Assembly (NCBI GenBank): GCA_020796225.1
Contig: CM036765.1
Span: 33,880,066-33,944,065 of the forward strand
From: Arion vulgaris
Taxonomy: Eukaryota; Mollusca; Gastropoda; Stylommatophora; Arionidae
Length of the DNA: 64,000 bases
Direction of reading: 5' to 3'
The stretch's first letter is position 1. Every line of letters starts with the position of its first letter. This document shows positions 10,058 to 22,500 of the stretch, in pieces. A program made the translations under genes and the position numbers. The notes below the pieces were generated by a model. The model saw nothing but the letters and a program-made list of their open reading frames with translations. It was not told where the DNA came from and made no database searches.

Positions 10058-12221
10058 TAGTCTGTCCATTAATTTGTGAGCACGTTTGAAATTGATTTTC
10101 TCAAAAACTACCTGTTGGATCTCAGTGATTTTTGCATGCAGCCTTAGAATATCCATGACGCTAAAATAAAGCTAACCAGTAGTCCATAGATGCTACGGAT
10201 TTTGCACATCCAGAATTCCTTTGATCTTTTATGACAATTGCAAATAATGGGGCTCAAATTTTAGATTTTACAGTATCCCTAGATTTTGTCCATGTCAATT
10301 CTATTCATAGGTGTATCTCCATATTAACTTGATAGGTCAAGTAATTAAGTGTGTTGCCCTTTATGTGCAATCGTGAACTTGGATACAATATGCAACAGTT
10401 AGTCCTCCCTTCGGTCACCATTAGACCCCAGGTGTCTTAACTTCACCACAAATTGTATGATGGTAGACGGATTTGGATATGGAAATGTATACGTTGCTAT
10501 TTCTCAGTCTGTAATAAAATATGATTTGTATCATCCCGAATCTGACGATTCCATGAGGTTGATAATTGTTACTGGCTGGACAAATTGTAATCCATCTCGG
10601 TGCCAGTACTCGTCTTCCTCTCGAGCACATGTTCAACACACTTCTTCCAGAACTGCATGTCTATCATTGAGGGGGACTCACGTGTCAGAACTTCAACATC
10701 ACACATTTTAAACGCCCTGTTCTGTTCGGCAACTTGCCCTTTCACTTTAGCCCAGACAAGCTCTATCGGATTGAGGGGAGCATGATATGGAGGTAGTCGC
10801 AAAGACGTGTGGCCGTATTCCCAATGATTTTGTCAATATGAAACACCTTTGTCTTATTTGTCATCCTCACCAGGTGCAACAACTCGGGTTTCAAATATGT
10901 ATCATCGAAGCTGACATTTTCCTTAGCAAGCCAAGTCCTAATTTGATCTTTTGTATTTGATGCAGTTGGTACTTTGTCTTCCGCTGATACTGCGTTGTGA
11001 TAGGATGCATTATCCATTACCAAGCATGATGGTCTGTTTAGAATTGGAAGTAGATCTTTCTCCATCCAGTGCCTGAAAATATGTCCATTCATTTCTGTGT
11101 GGTAGTCCCTACCGTCGGTACTTTTGATTGGAAAATAAGTCCAGCGTCATGGACAAGACCTTCTTCACTACTTCCTGCATGTGTTAGTATAATACGCTGG
11201 CCTTTGCTGCTTGGTATTTTTCTTTTCTGTTCACGTCTACTGATTGCCATTCTTTAGCATTGGTGTGGTGAGCATTGACCCAGGATTCGTCAAATATACA
11301 ATATCATAGCCTTGCCTCCGCCGCTCACGGATCTGCTTCAGGTATTTACTTCAGGCAGCAATTAAATGTGGTTTTTCACAAATAATATTCCTGCCGCCTA
11401 TAGTTTTTTTGAAGGTGAAGCCGGCGGCTCTTACAATTTTCCATAGAGTACTTTTAGAATGTCTATGCTGCAATCTGATTGCAGTTTTAATTTCAGTTTC
11501 CTGAGAGTAACAAGTTGATTTGTCGCAAACATTTTCAAGAGCTCCGTCTTATGACATCTATGTCAAAGTCGGCAATTGTTCTTTTCCTTCCTTGCTTGAC
11601 ATTAGTGCACTTTGTGTCCTGTTTAATCCATCGGGAAAAGGATTCTCTATTCAGACCAAGCGCCAGTTGCGTTCGTTCTCAGGGTTATGAATATCGCAAT
11701 ATAGATGACCTCTCTTAGATTTCCTACGGAAGTGTTGGTATAGTAAAACTGTAACCTTCTGCATTGTTATAAATGTGCACTTCAGACTCATTATGAATGT
11801 GATATCAATGTCAGTTTTGATAAGCCAACAAATATGATACAATAGCTTCATACAAATATCGAGATACGCCTATAACTATAAACGGTATCCCAATTATAAC
11901 GTCATATGCTTTCCGCTTTCAAAGTCGACTGGGTTAGGTGCACGGAATTCGTGAAACTCACGATATTTCAATGTTACCATAATGTATTTTTAGAACAAGC
12001 GTCTGTGTACCGTAAATCTGTTACTATTGTGTACAATCCGGTGAGGTTGATTTTAATATAACCTGAAGAAGAAATATTTCAAACTACATCAAATTTTCTT
12101 GGAAAAAATATTTCTCTAGCGTCATGGATATTCTAAGGCTGCTTGCAAAAATCACTGAGATCCAACAGGTAGTTTTCAGAAAATCAATTTCAAACGTGCT
12201 CACGAATTAATGGACAGACTA
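10058..12221 (-). mobile_element. Tc1/mariner-superfamily DNA transposon, complete but decayed
   Basis: Terminal inverted repeats of about 106 bp begin TAGTCTGTCCATTAATTTGT at the left (10058) and appear as the complement at the right (to 12221). Both ends abut a TA dinucleotide (10056-10057 and 12222-12223), the expected target duplication. The interior carries a DDE_3-type transposase on the minus strand, broken by stops and frameshifts. Length is about 2.16 kb. Confidence 0.9.
10569..11850 (-). pseudogene. Tc1/mariner-type (DDE_3) transposase pseudogene
   Basis: In order on the minus strand: an HTH-like N-terminal remnant; 'DESWVNAHHTNAKEW' recoverable only across a frameshift near 11290 (first catalytic Asp); 'PSCLVMDNASYHNA' (second Asp); and 'LPPYHAPLNPIELVWAKVKG' (catalytic Glu). 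The residues of the triad survive. The frames are interrupted near 10800, 11290 and between 11400 and 11650, so no active enzyme can be made. Confidence 0.88.
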
Positions 12222-12309
12222 TAGATGTATCATCAGAACAAACATGATATATTCCATTTTTTTAATAGTGATTGACTTGAAAAAAAAACTATCGTCACTG
12301 CCTGATTAT

Positions 12310-12515
12310 CACTTTTTAGGGCGGTATAAGACAGGAGGACATGTGCCTGTGGAATTTAAAGGCCATATGGTTAGTGCAATTGCAGCGAAACTGTTCAGGT
12401 TTAAGATTTTCTTTATACTCCAGACAGAAAAAACTCCTTGGTACCAGTGATTGAATCCAGGTCTTCTGCATGGAAGTCCGCGCTCTAATCCATTCAGCCA
12501 GACACACCACTTTGA
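12310..12515 (-). repeat. tRNA-headed SINE (family E)
   Basis: On the minus strand an A-box-like TGGCTGAATGGATTAGAGCG is followed about 30 nt later by CTGGATTCAATCACTGG, a B-box match, in tRNA-like spacing. The body after the head is AT-rich. The 97-aa ORF across it is not considered coding. Confidence 0.6.
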
Positions 12516-13318
12516 TTGACAGTTGTTAGTTTTATAAATTGTTTTCAAGAGTTCTCTGTCATCTGTAATATCTAGTGTTCTTTCTATCTTTATTTGTTTC
12601 ACAACTAACTCTCACATATTGCAACTATTGTGCATCTGTACAAATAATTATACAATCAATGGGAACATTCACATTACTCTGGCAATTTTTGCTATGAAAA
12701 AAGTCTATAAATGTAAATGGTGGTCATTAGAAAATTAACAAAGTTACTTGATGTTTGCTAATCTGTTGGAAAAAAAAACTTCCTCCTAACGTTTAAAATA
12801 TTTGAAAACTTCAGTCTCTGATTCCCTGTAAAGAGGAGCAAAATAAAATAAAATATGAACACACATATTTTCTACATTTCTGCTCTATATGACTTAACAA
12901 CACCTCTTTGTCTAATCCGTTTACATTTTTCATATCAGTCTGGCCAGACCAATTTTTATACCCTGACCCAAATATACCACTGCAATTTGTTTTATTATTT
13001 TAATAACAAAAGAAGATTGTCATGGGAATAAATATGTTCAAATGTGTAATGAAAACAATAGCAATAATACAGTAGAGAGAAAACTCCAAACTATACAGTC
13101 ATGTATAAGTAACATATGAAAAACTGAAAGATACACAAGCAAACCACATAAACAATCTCAAGTAAATATCAGAAACAAAAATGTTGAAAGCCAAACACAA
13201 AATAAATATTTGCAAAATAATAAAAAATATGAACAAAATACGTCCATGAGATCAAGACGCCTTGCAGTAGTGATCTACTTTTGGAGTATGAATATGTGTG
13301 CGTGTGTGCATACATAAC
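12516..13318. other. Unannotated AT-rich stretch
   Basis: No exon, repeat boundary or RNA gene recognised. Confidence 0.55.
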
Positions 13319-13740
13319 CCGCGAACAACATTAAATCCCTTAATGTGGTTGTCTCGACATTCACAAACATAAAAAACAAGCATGTCGCATGACTTCCAGA
13401 ACTGTGACAGCACCAAAATATTTGAGAACACTTTTTGAGCTAACAGTGAATTGTAAGAAACATTTCATAATCAAACCTCTGTTCAGCAGTGCAATGTGGA
13501 TAACATTCTGATATGTTTTCTGTTTATTATAGCCTGCGAACAACATGAAATCCCTTAATGTGGTTGTCTCCACCTTCATGAACACAAAAAACATGCAGCA
13601 TGACTTCCAGAACTGTAACAGCACCATAATATTCTAGAACCCTTTTTGAGCTAAAGATGGACTTGTTAAAAAAATGTGGTCATGAAACCTCTGTTCAGCA
13701 GTGCAATGTGGATAACATTCTGATATGTTTTCTGTTTACA
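13319..13740. repeat. Two tandem copies of a ~210-bp segment
   Basis: Blocks AATCCCTTAATGTGGTTGTC, GCATGACTTCCAGAACTGT, ACCTCTGTTCAGCAGTGCAA and CATTCTGATATGTTTTCTGT each occur once per copy. The copies start at about 13319 and 13532 and differ by scattered substitutions and small indels. Confidence 0.9.
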
Positions 13741-14034
13741 TATATATCATATCAGTGATTACAGTGGGGCCTCAACAACCAATGGTGATTCATTCTACAA
13801 AACAACCCTGTACCAAGTTGTTTATATTGTTATCTGAAGCACACAATGATCAGATTTCCTGTAATTCAGACAGGTAAATCTCAATATAACACATATATAT
13901 ATCTGACCTAATAATGAGCTTTCACTTTAACATTAGCTACTTGATAAAATTATATCAAATACTATAAGGTTAAAATCCAACAAATTTACATTTATTTCTT
14001 ACAAGAAGGGGCATGATTAATGAAAGTGATGGAA

Positions 14035-14357
14035 GCATCATCATCGTCAAATAGTGTGTCCTGAAACAGAGCTTTGCCACCCTAAGAGTTCTTCGGAATA
14101 TCTCTCTCATGGGACTCTGCAGTTGCTCAAATCATCAGTTACATCCTGAATCCATCTTCCATGTGGCCTTGCTGTTCTCTTTGACTGGCCTCCTTTCATA
14201 ATGGTCTTCTCCAACCTCTCGTGTCTCTTTATATGTCCAAAATACTTCAACTTTCTCATTCTTATTTGTAGCATCAGTCAGTTTTCTTAAATTTTGAGTT
14301 CTTTCAGTTCTCTTCTCTGTCCATGGTATACTGAGGACTCTTCTGTACCACTTATAT
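14035..14357 (-). pseudogene. LINE (GATGAT-tailed family) C-terminal part
   Basis: The minus frame 'YKWYRRVLSIPWTEKRTERT' is continuous with the thumb of the same LINE at 14737-14900. A second frame gives the 'HYERRPVKENSKATWKMDSGCN' terminal linker. The 3' end shows GATGATGATG, as in the plus-strand copy at 34690-35055. Confidence 0.75.
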
Positions 14358-14370
14358 TCAAAAGCATGTA

Positions 14371-14723
14371 ATAATAGCCGTCCATGCATAGCGATGATGA
14401 CAACAATCTCAGACGTGTACTGTTGCACCTCTCTGGTGTGTGCGGAGGTGACTGTAGAGTCCAATCCTAGAACAGAATCCCGACCACAGGTGGGGCATAC
14501 ATGATCAAGGTTAGACATGTGCGTGTTGTGTGCTCTGTCTTTCGCGCTGCTCGTTTTCTCTGTGACTCAACAATACGATGATTCTCAGCTATTCGGGTTC
14601 CTCTTTTGTTGTTACAGCGCCACATTTGGCGATCTTGCGAAGGGATTCCCAGCACGTATTGTCTATATCAAGCATTTCAGAGACACTTTAAGAGTGTCTT
14701 TAAAGCGTTTTTTCTGTCCACTG
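14371..14723 (-). mobile_element. 5'-truncated LINE fragment inserted in another LINE (13-bp target duplication)
   Basis: It is flanked by perfect 13-bp repeats TCAAAAGCATGTA (14358-14370 and 14724-14736). The insert's minus frames carry 'RFKDTLKVSLK' and 'HVCPTCGRDSVLGLDS', the C-terminal linker and CCHH-like knuckle of a common non-LTR element. The host LINE resumes on both sides in matching order. Confidence 0.8.
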
Positions 14724-14736
14724 TCAAAAGCATGTA

Positions 14737-14900
14737 TACACTTTTAAACTGCCTTGTTAAATGTTCAATCTTCCCACCCATACATTGCCACTGGGAATAT
14801 GCATGCTCTTAGTATTCTGATCTTTGTTTTCCAATCAGTTTCATTCCATACTATTTTTACAGATGGAAGTATAATCAGATCAAACTACTGCTACAGTTGT
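14737..14900 (-). pseudogene. LINE RT thumb fragment (5' half of the interrupted element)
   Basis: The minus frame 'LDWKTKIRILRACIFPVAMYGW' is the RT thumb motif (R-x-L-x-x-x-I-F-P-V-A-x-Y-G). It continues beyond the insertion at 14357. The copy is truncated upstream. Confidence 0.7.
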
Positions 14901-15164
14901 TTCGTCTGATTTAATGAATGCTTAACTTAAAAAAAGCTACAACTAAATGTGAATTTATGAAGAAAGGTTTACATCAAACAGAAGAAATATAAATAACAAT
15001 ATATCAATCAAGTATTTATTTCTAAACAAAGAGAAGGTGTTGTGCTCAATGATGTGTAAAGTGCTGATTGGTTGAAAGCCAACTTAGAGAAAAAGGATCT
15101 ATTAACAATGTGAACACCGATAGACCCAGATTTCATGCAAACAGAGTGAAATTCCTATATATGC

Positions 15165-15400
15165 AGTATCTTCTTCTTTGAATGCTTCATATCGACCACT
15201 TGTTAAACCCCTCTTTGTGATCTGTACATAAAAGTTATGTACCAGTTATGTGTCTACAAGTAGGCCAGTACATCCGACTTCTGCTACGTTTTTTATTTAC
15301 TAGGGTAGTTTTCCTAGGCCCCTACTCCAGTCGTCTATTACGACATGCCTTGTAGGTTGCAGTGTTACTATTCCATGCTACCCTAGTGGGGCCCGGCAAT
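15165..15400 (+). repeat. SINE family C (subfamily Y) copy
   Basis: It has the same block order as 2541-2815: 'ATATCGACCACTTGTTAA', 'ACAAGTAGGCCAGTACATCC', 'TTACGACATGCCTTGTAGGT' and 'GGGGCCCGGCAATACACAGG'. Confidence 0.75.
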
Positions 15401-16270
15401 ACACAGGCAATATTTGCATTATTACCAGCTGAATCGAACAGCAATCGGTTTTTATCTATATAATCGATTCATTAAAATTATTAATTATCGTCGCTAACTG
15501 GGTAATTACTTAAATGCTAGTGCAACCTGCCTTGGATTTTTTACAAAAATTGTTTTTCAATTTGCTGACATCCCAAAAATATAAATGCTATATAAAAGTT
15601 GAATTTTTACAATGCAAACACTATGTCATTAGAATATGGAAACCATTGAATCAAAAAACTTATACAAACATGTACACATTTTACACAGAATGACAATATA
15701 GCAGATTATAGCACATGTATACGGCCGGGGTGGTTTCGGAAGCCTTGACACGTCACTGGTGCATAAATGTTGCCAAAAAAGCACACTGTTTCAAAGTAGA
15801 AATGTAGGTTATGATAACATTGTTGATTGTTTTCAGATGCCCTACCCATATGATATTTGAAGAAGAAAACACATGATGTAGCACTACATCCTACCCAGTG
15901 AGTCTGTGTTTCTCCATGACATATGTCATACACAGTTAACAGGTTGAAGTACACAGAATCCTGACATCAAATTCTGATGTCAGTACTTACGCAACCTGAT
16001 CTATTGCATGCTAAAATACTGTAATGTTTTGGATCAACAGACAACAATAAATGTTTCTAGAACAATATACACTCAAATCTTTCCAGGAAAAAACATGAAA
16101 ATGTCAACAACAAATTACAAAACAGAAGTTGTCTCACATATTATAATATATTTGGTAGTTTGTGCTCTAGTTCACTTCATATGTACTGGTGGTCACATCT
16201 TTAGTTCAAGCTAACAACACCACAACGTTTAACTACACAACAATAGCAGGTAGCTACATTATACTGGCTA
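15401..16270. other. 3' flank of the STIMATE gene
   Basis: This should contain the 3' UTR (minus strand). I found no AATAAA on the sense strand within 870 bp of the stop. No repeat is recognised. Confidence 0.45.
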
Positions 16271-16501
16271 TCATCTGGCATAGCGATCTGCAGGACGATT
16301 TCGTAATTCTGCATCATCCTCCGCAGACAGTAACATGTCGCAGTCAGGGTCTTCAGTTGGCTCTATCCGACTGTAGCATTTCAATGTGTCTGAATTATGG
16401 AAGTACTTGACTCTTCCTTCATTTGCTGAGTTGATATAAATGGACTTGGTATTCTGTATGGATTGTTTTAGGAAGTTGTCTACCACCCAAAACACAATAG
16501 C
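16271..16501 (-). CDS. STIMATE: STIMATE exon 7 (last membrane residues and cytosolic tail, stop)
   Basis: It opens with AIVFWVVDNFLKQS, a family signature, and runs to a TGA stop after ADRYAR. The tail holds an acidic 'LLSAEDDAE' matching the 'LISADDE' box of vertebrate STIMATE. The acceptor is TATCATAG|GCT. Confidence 0.94.
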   Translation of the reverse strand, partial: AIVFWVVDNFLKQSIQNTKSIYINSANEGRVKYFHNSDTLKCYSRIEPTEDPDCDMLLSAEDDAELRNRPADRYAR

Positions 16502-19500
16502 CTATGATAAAAAAAATCAACAGGATGTATTAATATATATCAACATCAGAATAGTTTATTTTCTGGTAAAATCAATCATTCTTCTTCATTCAGGGTACTG
16601 ATGATGTTAGATCATCAAAACCAAGCATGTAATCTTTACCATGCCCAGATTGTCAAACGATAAAAGTTCAGCTGCGCTACACCTTCGTTGAAAATGTTAA
16701 AGAGTGATGCACTGATGATAGATCTGATTGTTGAATGTCCACATATATGTGTATACCTTGATGTATCTAGTTTTCTGTGTCTGCTAGTCTTCTATAACTT
16801 TTTCTCATCTTCTGATGGTGGCTGCAAGTTGATTTGTGTACTGATGGTTTCTAGATACGTACACCATTTTTGTTTCTGCCATTTGACATATGTGTTATGT
16901 CATTGACAGCATCAGAGTTAAAACATTTTTGGGAAGTATTGCCATTTGATCTATAACTTCTTATATAACCAAAATAAAACAGACTAAAATCACAGCTGAG
17001 ATCCATGTCTGATGGTTGCCCCACTGTTGTTCTTTGGCTACATGAAGTTATGATAAATGGTCTAAGTCATCAGCATGTGTACCCAGGAACTAGAATATGT
17101 GGAACAGTTCATTTATCTTGGCAGTCATTAACCCTTCAGGGTGGAACATATACATTGCGTATGCAAAGATAGAATTGCTTTTGCAATGATTAAATTAATC
17201 TGGAATTCTGGTATAAACAGCACAAAAAATAATATTAGACTGAAGTACTATCTTGGATTGTGGGCGTATGTGGCGTAGCGTAGAGAGTTGATCACATCAC
17301 AAGTACCTGGTTCAAATTCCATGGTGGGCAGTTTGGAAGCAAATATTTCCAGTGTATTTTACAAACAGTAAAATAGACCTCATCGTTCAGAAAGCAATGG
17401 CAAACTACTGAACGTATAAGTGGTGACTAGAAAATCAATGACTCATTTACAGTGATTGATGGTGACATTCTGTAAAAGATATGCCACAATTTTCATTGCA
17501 CTGTCTTTGAAGTTTGAATAAATGGAAAGATTTGTTGAAGAATGAAGGACAAAGAAAGATGTTCACATAATATTCACCTTTCATAACTTGTGTGTTTGTG
17601 TAGACTGACAATAATTGTTGAACAAACCAATTATTTTAAATCTGCAAACTTCTTCTAGCGGACAGTGTAGAAACATAAAAAATATACTTTTAAAAAGTAG
17701 GTGGAAATGATTATGACAGGAGTTATCAAACTTTGCACAGCACAGCGGGGCTCGATCAAAGTGTCGCTTAAATATGGCACAATGTGAATAATGTGACGAT
17801 AATGAGCGTGTTCGCGAACCCCTGCCAGTGAGAGTAGTGACTGTTAATAAATGTACCAAAGCTTTTATGCTAGCTGGCAACCAACTTGTAGACTGTAGTT
17901 TATGCATATAAAAATCAGTTTTGTTTTCAGCCGAGTATGTTTTCTGTTCTACTGTCAGATTGGATATGTTTGTAAAAACAGTGAAGATGTGACATATCAG
18001 GCATAGAAAACAGGGGAAATCAGTACACAAATATATTTTTTTTAAAACACCACCAACTAATGTTAATAATAAAATGCTATATCTGTGACTGTTCTTCAAC
18101 AGCTAGAGGAGCGGATGACTTTGCAGTTAGAAGATAAATAACAAATTCAACCAACCCCCACTGCATGTCAAAAGCACTGAAAATTAAGCTATTATTTCTC
18201 AGCCTTTAGAACCCAAACATCTAGAACACACTATAGCAACAAAAGTTAGTTTTTAAGTTTCATTAACTAATCGTAGCATGTTCCTTTGTTTGTAGCTATC
18301 TCTGGTTGAAATGTTGACTTTGCAAAGTTGTTATACTTCATATTTTCTTTATTTTGCTACTGGTGTTTGTTTTTACTTCATTCTAGTCCATATTTGATGA
18401 AACTTATGCTAACAAATATCAAGACAATATAAAAGATAGCTTACATTAACAACAAGTGGTACCATAAACATGACAAGAACAATCTCCAGCTCTGGGTTGG
18501 TGATGGGATCCATGATAAACTTCCTCACCTTGTAGAAAGTAGCAATAAATACACAATTGTAAATTAGTTATAAGGAAAATGTATTGAAAGCTAAATCATA
18601 CAATTTTCTTCTTCTTTTGTCATCATACTGTTGCTAGGTTGTTGCCCAGTGTAGCTGTTTACGACTTGTGCTGTTCTAGTGGCTTGCGGGATATATATTT
18701 TTGCTTTTTGAAAGGACTCTTCTATGCCATCTATACCTATTTTTCAAGGTCTACCTCTTTCCTTTAACCTGATGTCGAAGACTCTGTATACATTGGAATT
18801 TGGCTGCATTCTTGTTAAGTGGCAGAACCACTTCATTCTTTGTTTCTCATTGTAATGCAAGCAAGGTTCTGTTCCAACTCTCTCTCTTATGTTGATGTCT
18901 CTTGTCTTTTCTGGTGGTAACTTTTCATAGACATTGCATTTCACATGTAGTGTGACATTTTTCACGACTGTGCTTTGCTCATTGTCCATGTTTGGCTTTA
19001 GTAATAGAGAGCAGACATGAAAATGCTGTTGATCATCTGTTGTTTAGCTGTTAGTGAGATCATACAATCACAATTTTAATATGTGGATCACAACCACCTC
19101 ATTTGAACTCTAATAATAAAATTCTACTTAAAAAATGTTATGTTGACACCATTAAACAAATAAAATGTCACATAATCAAGTCAGAGTGACACACATAATT
19201 TTTCATATTAGTTATAACTAGATTTGGTAAGTTATTACAGATATGAGGGAATGATCTTCAATACAATAAGCATACATCTAAAAGCAACAACATGTTAAGA
19301 AATGTTGAGCAGACACAAGTATGTACGTTTTCACTTAGGCAAACTTGTGTCTCCCAGGCAAGTCAAGCATATATCGAATAAATTACATGTCATGAAGTAT
19401 CACAATGCATACATTCTTAACGCATTGAGAGAGTATTTCCGAATAGAGGAGTTTTCAGGGTTGTGAATACTAGATGCTGACCTGATTTAGAGAGGTAGAT

Positions 19501-22500
19501 GTTGATATTGGTACAGCCTGAAAATAATGAAATACCAAATATGCAAAAAGATTAATTAATCAACATCAAACTGGCATGTTGTGCCGCTGGATTTGTTCTT
19601 CAGTGGATCGTAGCCTTAATGGACATATCTGGAGTGCTATGATGATAGTCCTCATATAACTGATACGGTATCACAAACTTTATAACAGACAACTCAAAGC
19701 TTACCATCTTTTATTGATTTCTATCATTTTAAAAACACCAGAGGTAAAACATGATAAAAAATTATGAATCATGTCACTGTTTTAAAAAAAATAGAAATTC
19801 AGAGTAACAACAATATAACAACACAGGTCAGAAAAATAATAAAGATGCAATTTTTTTTTTACCTCTGTCCAAAATTTGAAAAGCACCAAAAGTGTCATTA
19901 GAATTTTGGTCACTATCATAACAAGAATGTACAGTGCACACTGGCCAACCCATGCATTGCATCTCGCTGGATCTCCTTAGAAAACAACAATTATATTTCA
20001 GTTGATATTTACAGAGACTTATAACCAAAATATAACTTCAGAAATTTAACATCATTTATCAAAAAGTTGCGCCATTAATTTTGTTATACAATGCAATATT
20101 ATTTTGAAAACATGCTACAGGCAACATTAATTTATCGATGTAGAAAAAAAAAGACATAATTGTTTCTTGTAACTTCAATCAGCAACTGTTATTAACACTT
20201 TCAAATGGTTATGAAATCATAAAATAAAGCCACCTTTCTATACTGTCTTATGTACTTTTGAAAACCATGCTGTTATGTACTTATTGTGAAATAACATAAA
20301 AACACAAAGTAAAGATACAGTGACGATTCAACCAAAAGGTCATTATCAAGCAAAGGATACAATAGAAGCTAAGAAATTCAGACCTGTAAGCCAGACATAA
20401 TATATACAGTCAGACAATATATCCCTAAATTATCGTCTGCCTATATTATATCTGGCGTATAGGAAGACTAAATTTCTTCCTTCTTTTGCATCCTTTGCTT
20501 GATAAAACCTTTGGTCAAACGCGCTGTATCATGTTTTAAAGCTTTGTGAAACTATATTACTTTGTTTTTACATGTTTCGCTATTGTTACATAGTTTTACT
20601 GCAGTTATTTCGATGTTATGTAACAATTAAAAAACCAACCATATTCTCCAAAATATAATGTCTTCCACCCATAGCGATGGGCAAGTAGCTGGCAGGATTT
20701 CAGACCAAGATAAATCACAAGCAGTCCAACAGTTGAGTCTAGCAAGAAACTGATAAAGTACCTGCAATATTCAAACAACACGTATTTAAAAACAAATAGT
20801 TGCTAAGAGCAATAGCTAGACACTAGTTCTCTTAGATTATCCTTAAGATAAATGGCTATTTGTGTGACAACTCTAAAATTTAGAACAGACATCTCTGTAC
20901 TGAGGATCCATATTTTTTTCAATTTCTGTCAACTTGCTGAAAATGACAGCAGAACTACAATCATTTTCTCAAACTAAGGAATTCTTGGCACCCATTAACT
21001 GGAGAGATGAGTTAAGATCACACATGGAACTTAATCCAGAGTACTGCAAATGTGTTATGAATACTATCATACAGTGACAATTCACATACACAGATTATGG
21101 ATAAAACTACAACTCAAACATACAAAGAATATGCATCTGACAACTCACACAGACTATGCATAATGTGACAACTCACACAGACTATGCATAATGTGACAAC
21201 TCACACATAGACAATGCATAATGTGACAACTCACACATACACAAACTATGCATAATGTGACAACTCACACATACACAGACTATGCATAATGTGACAACTC
21301 ACACATACACAGACTATGCATAATGCAACAACTAATTTTAAGCATCCAAGAAACATAATGGCAATTATAAGGTATATTTATACTTGGTCACCAATTATCA
21401 ACTACTCAGTCCTAATTCTGCTGACCTTTTACTCTAATATAACATCTAAGAGAAATAATTATTATGAAACGTTCATAATTTGTTAAGATTATTTGTGCAA
21501 CAGAAAACTTAAACCATCGCAGTAAATTTATAACTGCTTCTCCTGCCTGACAGAAAGGCCAACCGAACCAGCTGCATCTTGCATGATCAATGATTTGAAC
21601 ACATTAGACGAAAACCACACAAAGACATATGGTTACTGAGTTCATTTTGGGCAAACTTCATATATAGCTGTCTTTATAAAAACTTTCTTTATAGTGTATT
21701 CTTAGAGATTTTTCTTTATCTATTAGCTATATTTACCAAGTACATGGATCTCCTTGGAAAACATCAGAGAGGAAAAGATTGGCAAAATGAAGTACAGCTG
21801 CACCAACGCCTTGTTTTGATGTGTCAAAGAACCTTGTGATCAAATAATGAAGTAAAGATATAATTTAAACAGCAAGAATTTACAAAAGGATGTGAAAACA
21901 CATATTAAGATCTAAAGATAACACTGAAAATATAAAATTAATTATCAGTTATATGAGGACTATCATCATAGACATGACCATAGGTGCTTTGATCTCCGGC
22001 CTCGGTGGCCCAACACGCCAGTTCAATGTTGACCAATCCATCTTTTTTGCATATTTGGTATGTCATTCTTTTCGGGCTGTATCAATATAAACACACATCT
22101 CTCTCAAACTGGTCAGCGACTGGGATTCACAGCCCCGAAACTCGGCTCAGAAAGACTCCATTGATGTGTTAAAAAATGCCATTTTGGTCCCCGACTCCTG
22201 CATTGTCCCTGCATGCCGGGAAGGGGGGAAAGATGAAGGTGATTTATCTGATTCCTGACTGTACCAGTACCTAAACCCAGTTTTATCTCACTATTCCTAT
22301 TTTAACTTTACAAATCATACTAATGGGGTCACCGAGTATGAAAACATGAGAGTATTTATGAGATGCCAACCATGTCCCTGCCCTTACCTCCATTGTCAAA
22401 CTACTTGTGGTTGTCACATAGGCCCCACTTATTGTTCCTACTGAGAGTGCTAAAAAATCCACATGCATCATTACTGAACCATTGGTGTAAATAACTACGT

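Noticed and set aside
12309..12602. 97-codon minus frame
   Set aside because: Reads through a tRNA-like SINE head. No homology recognised.
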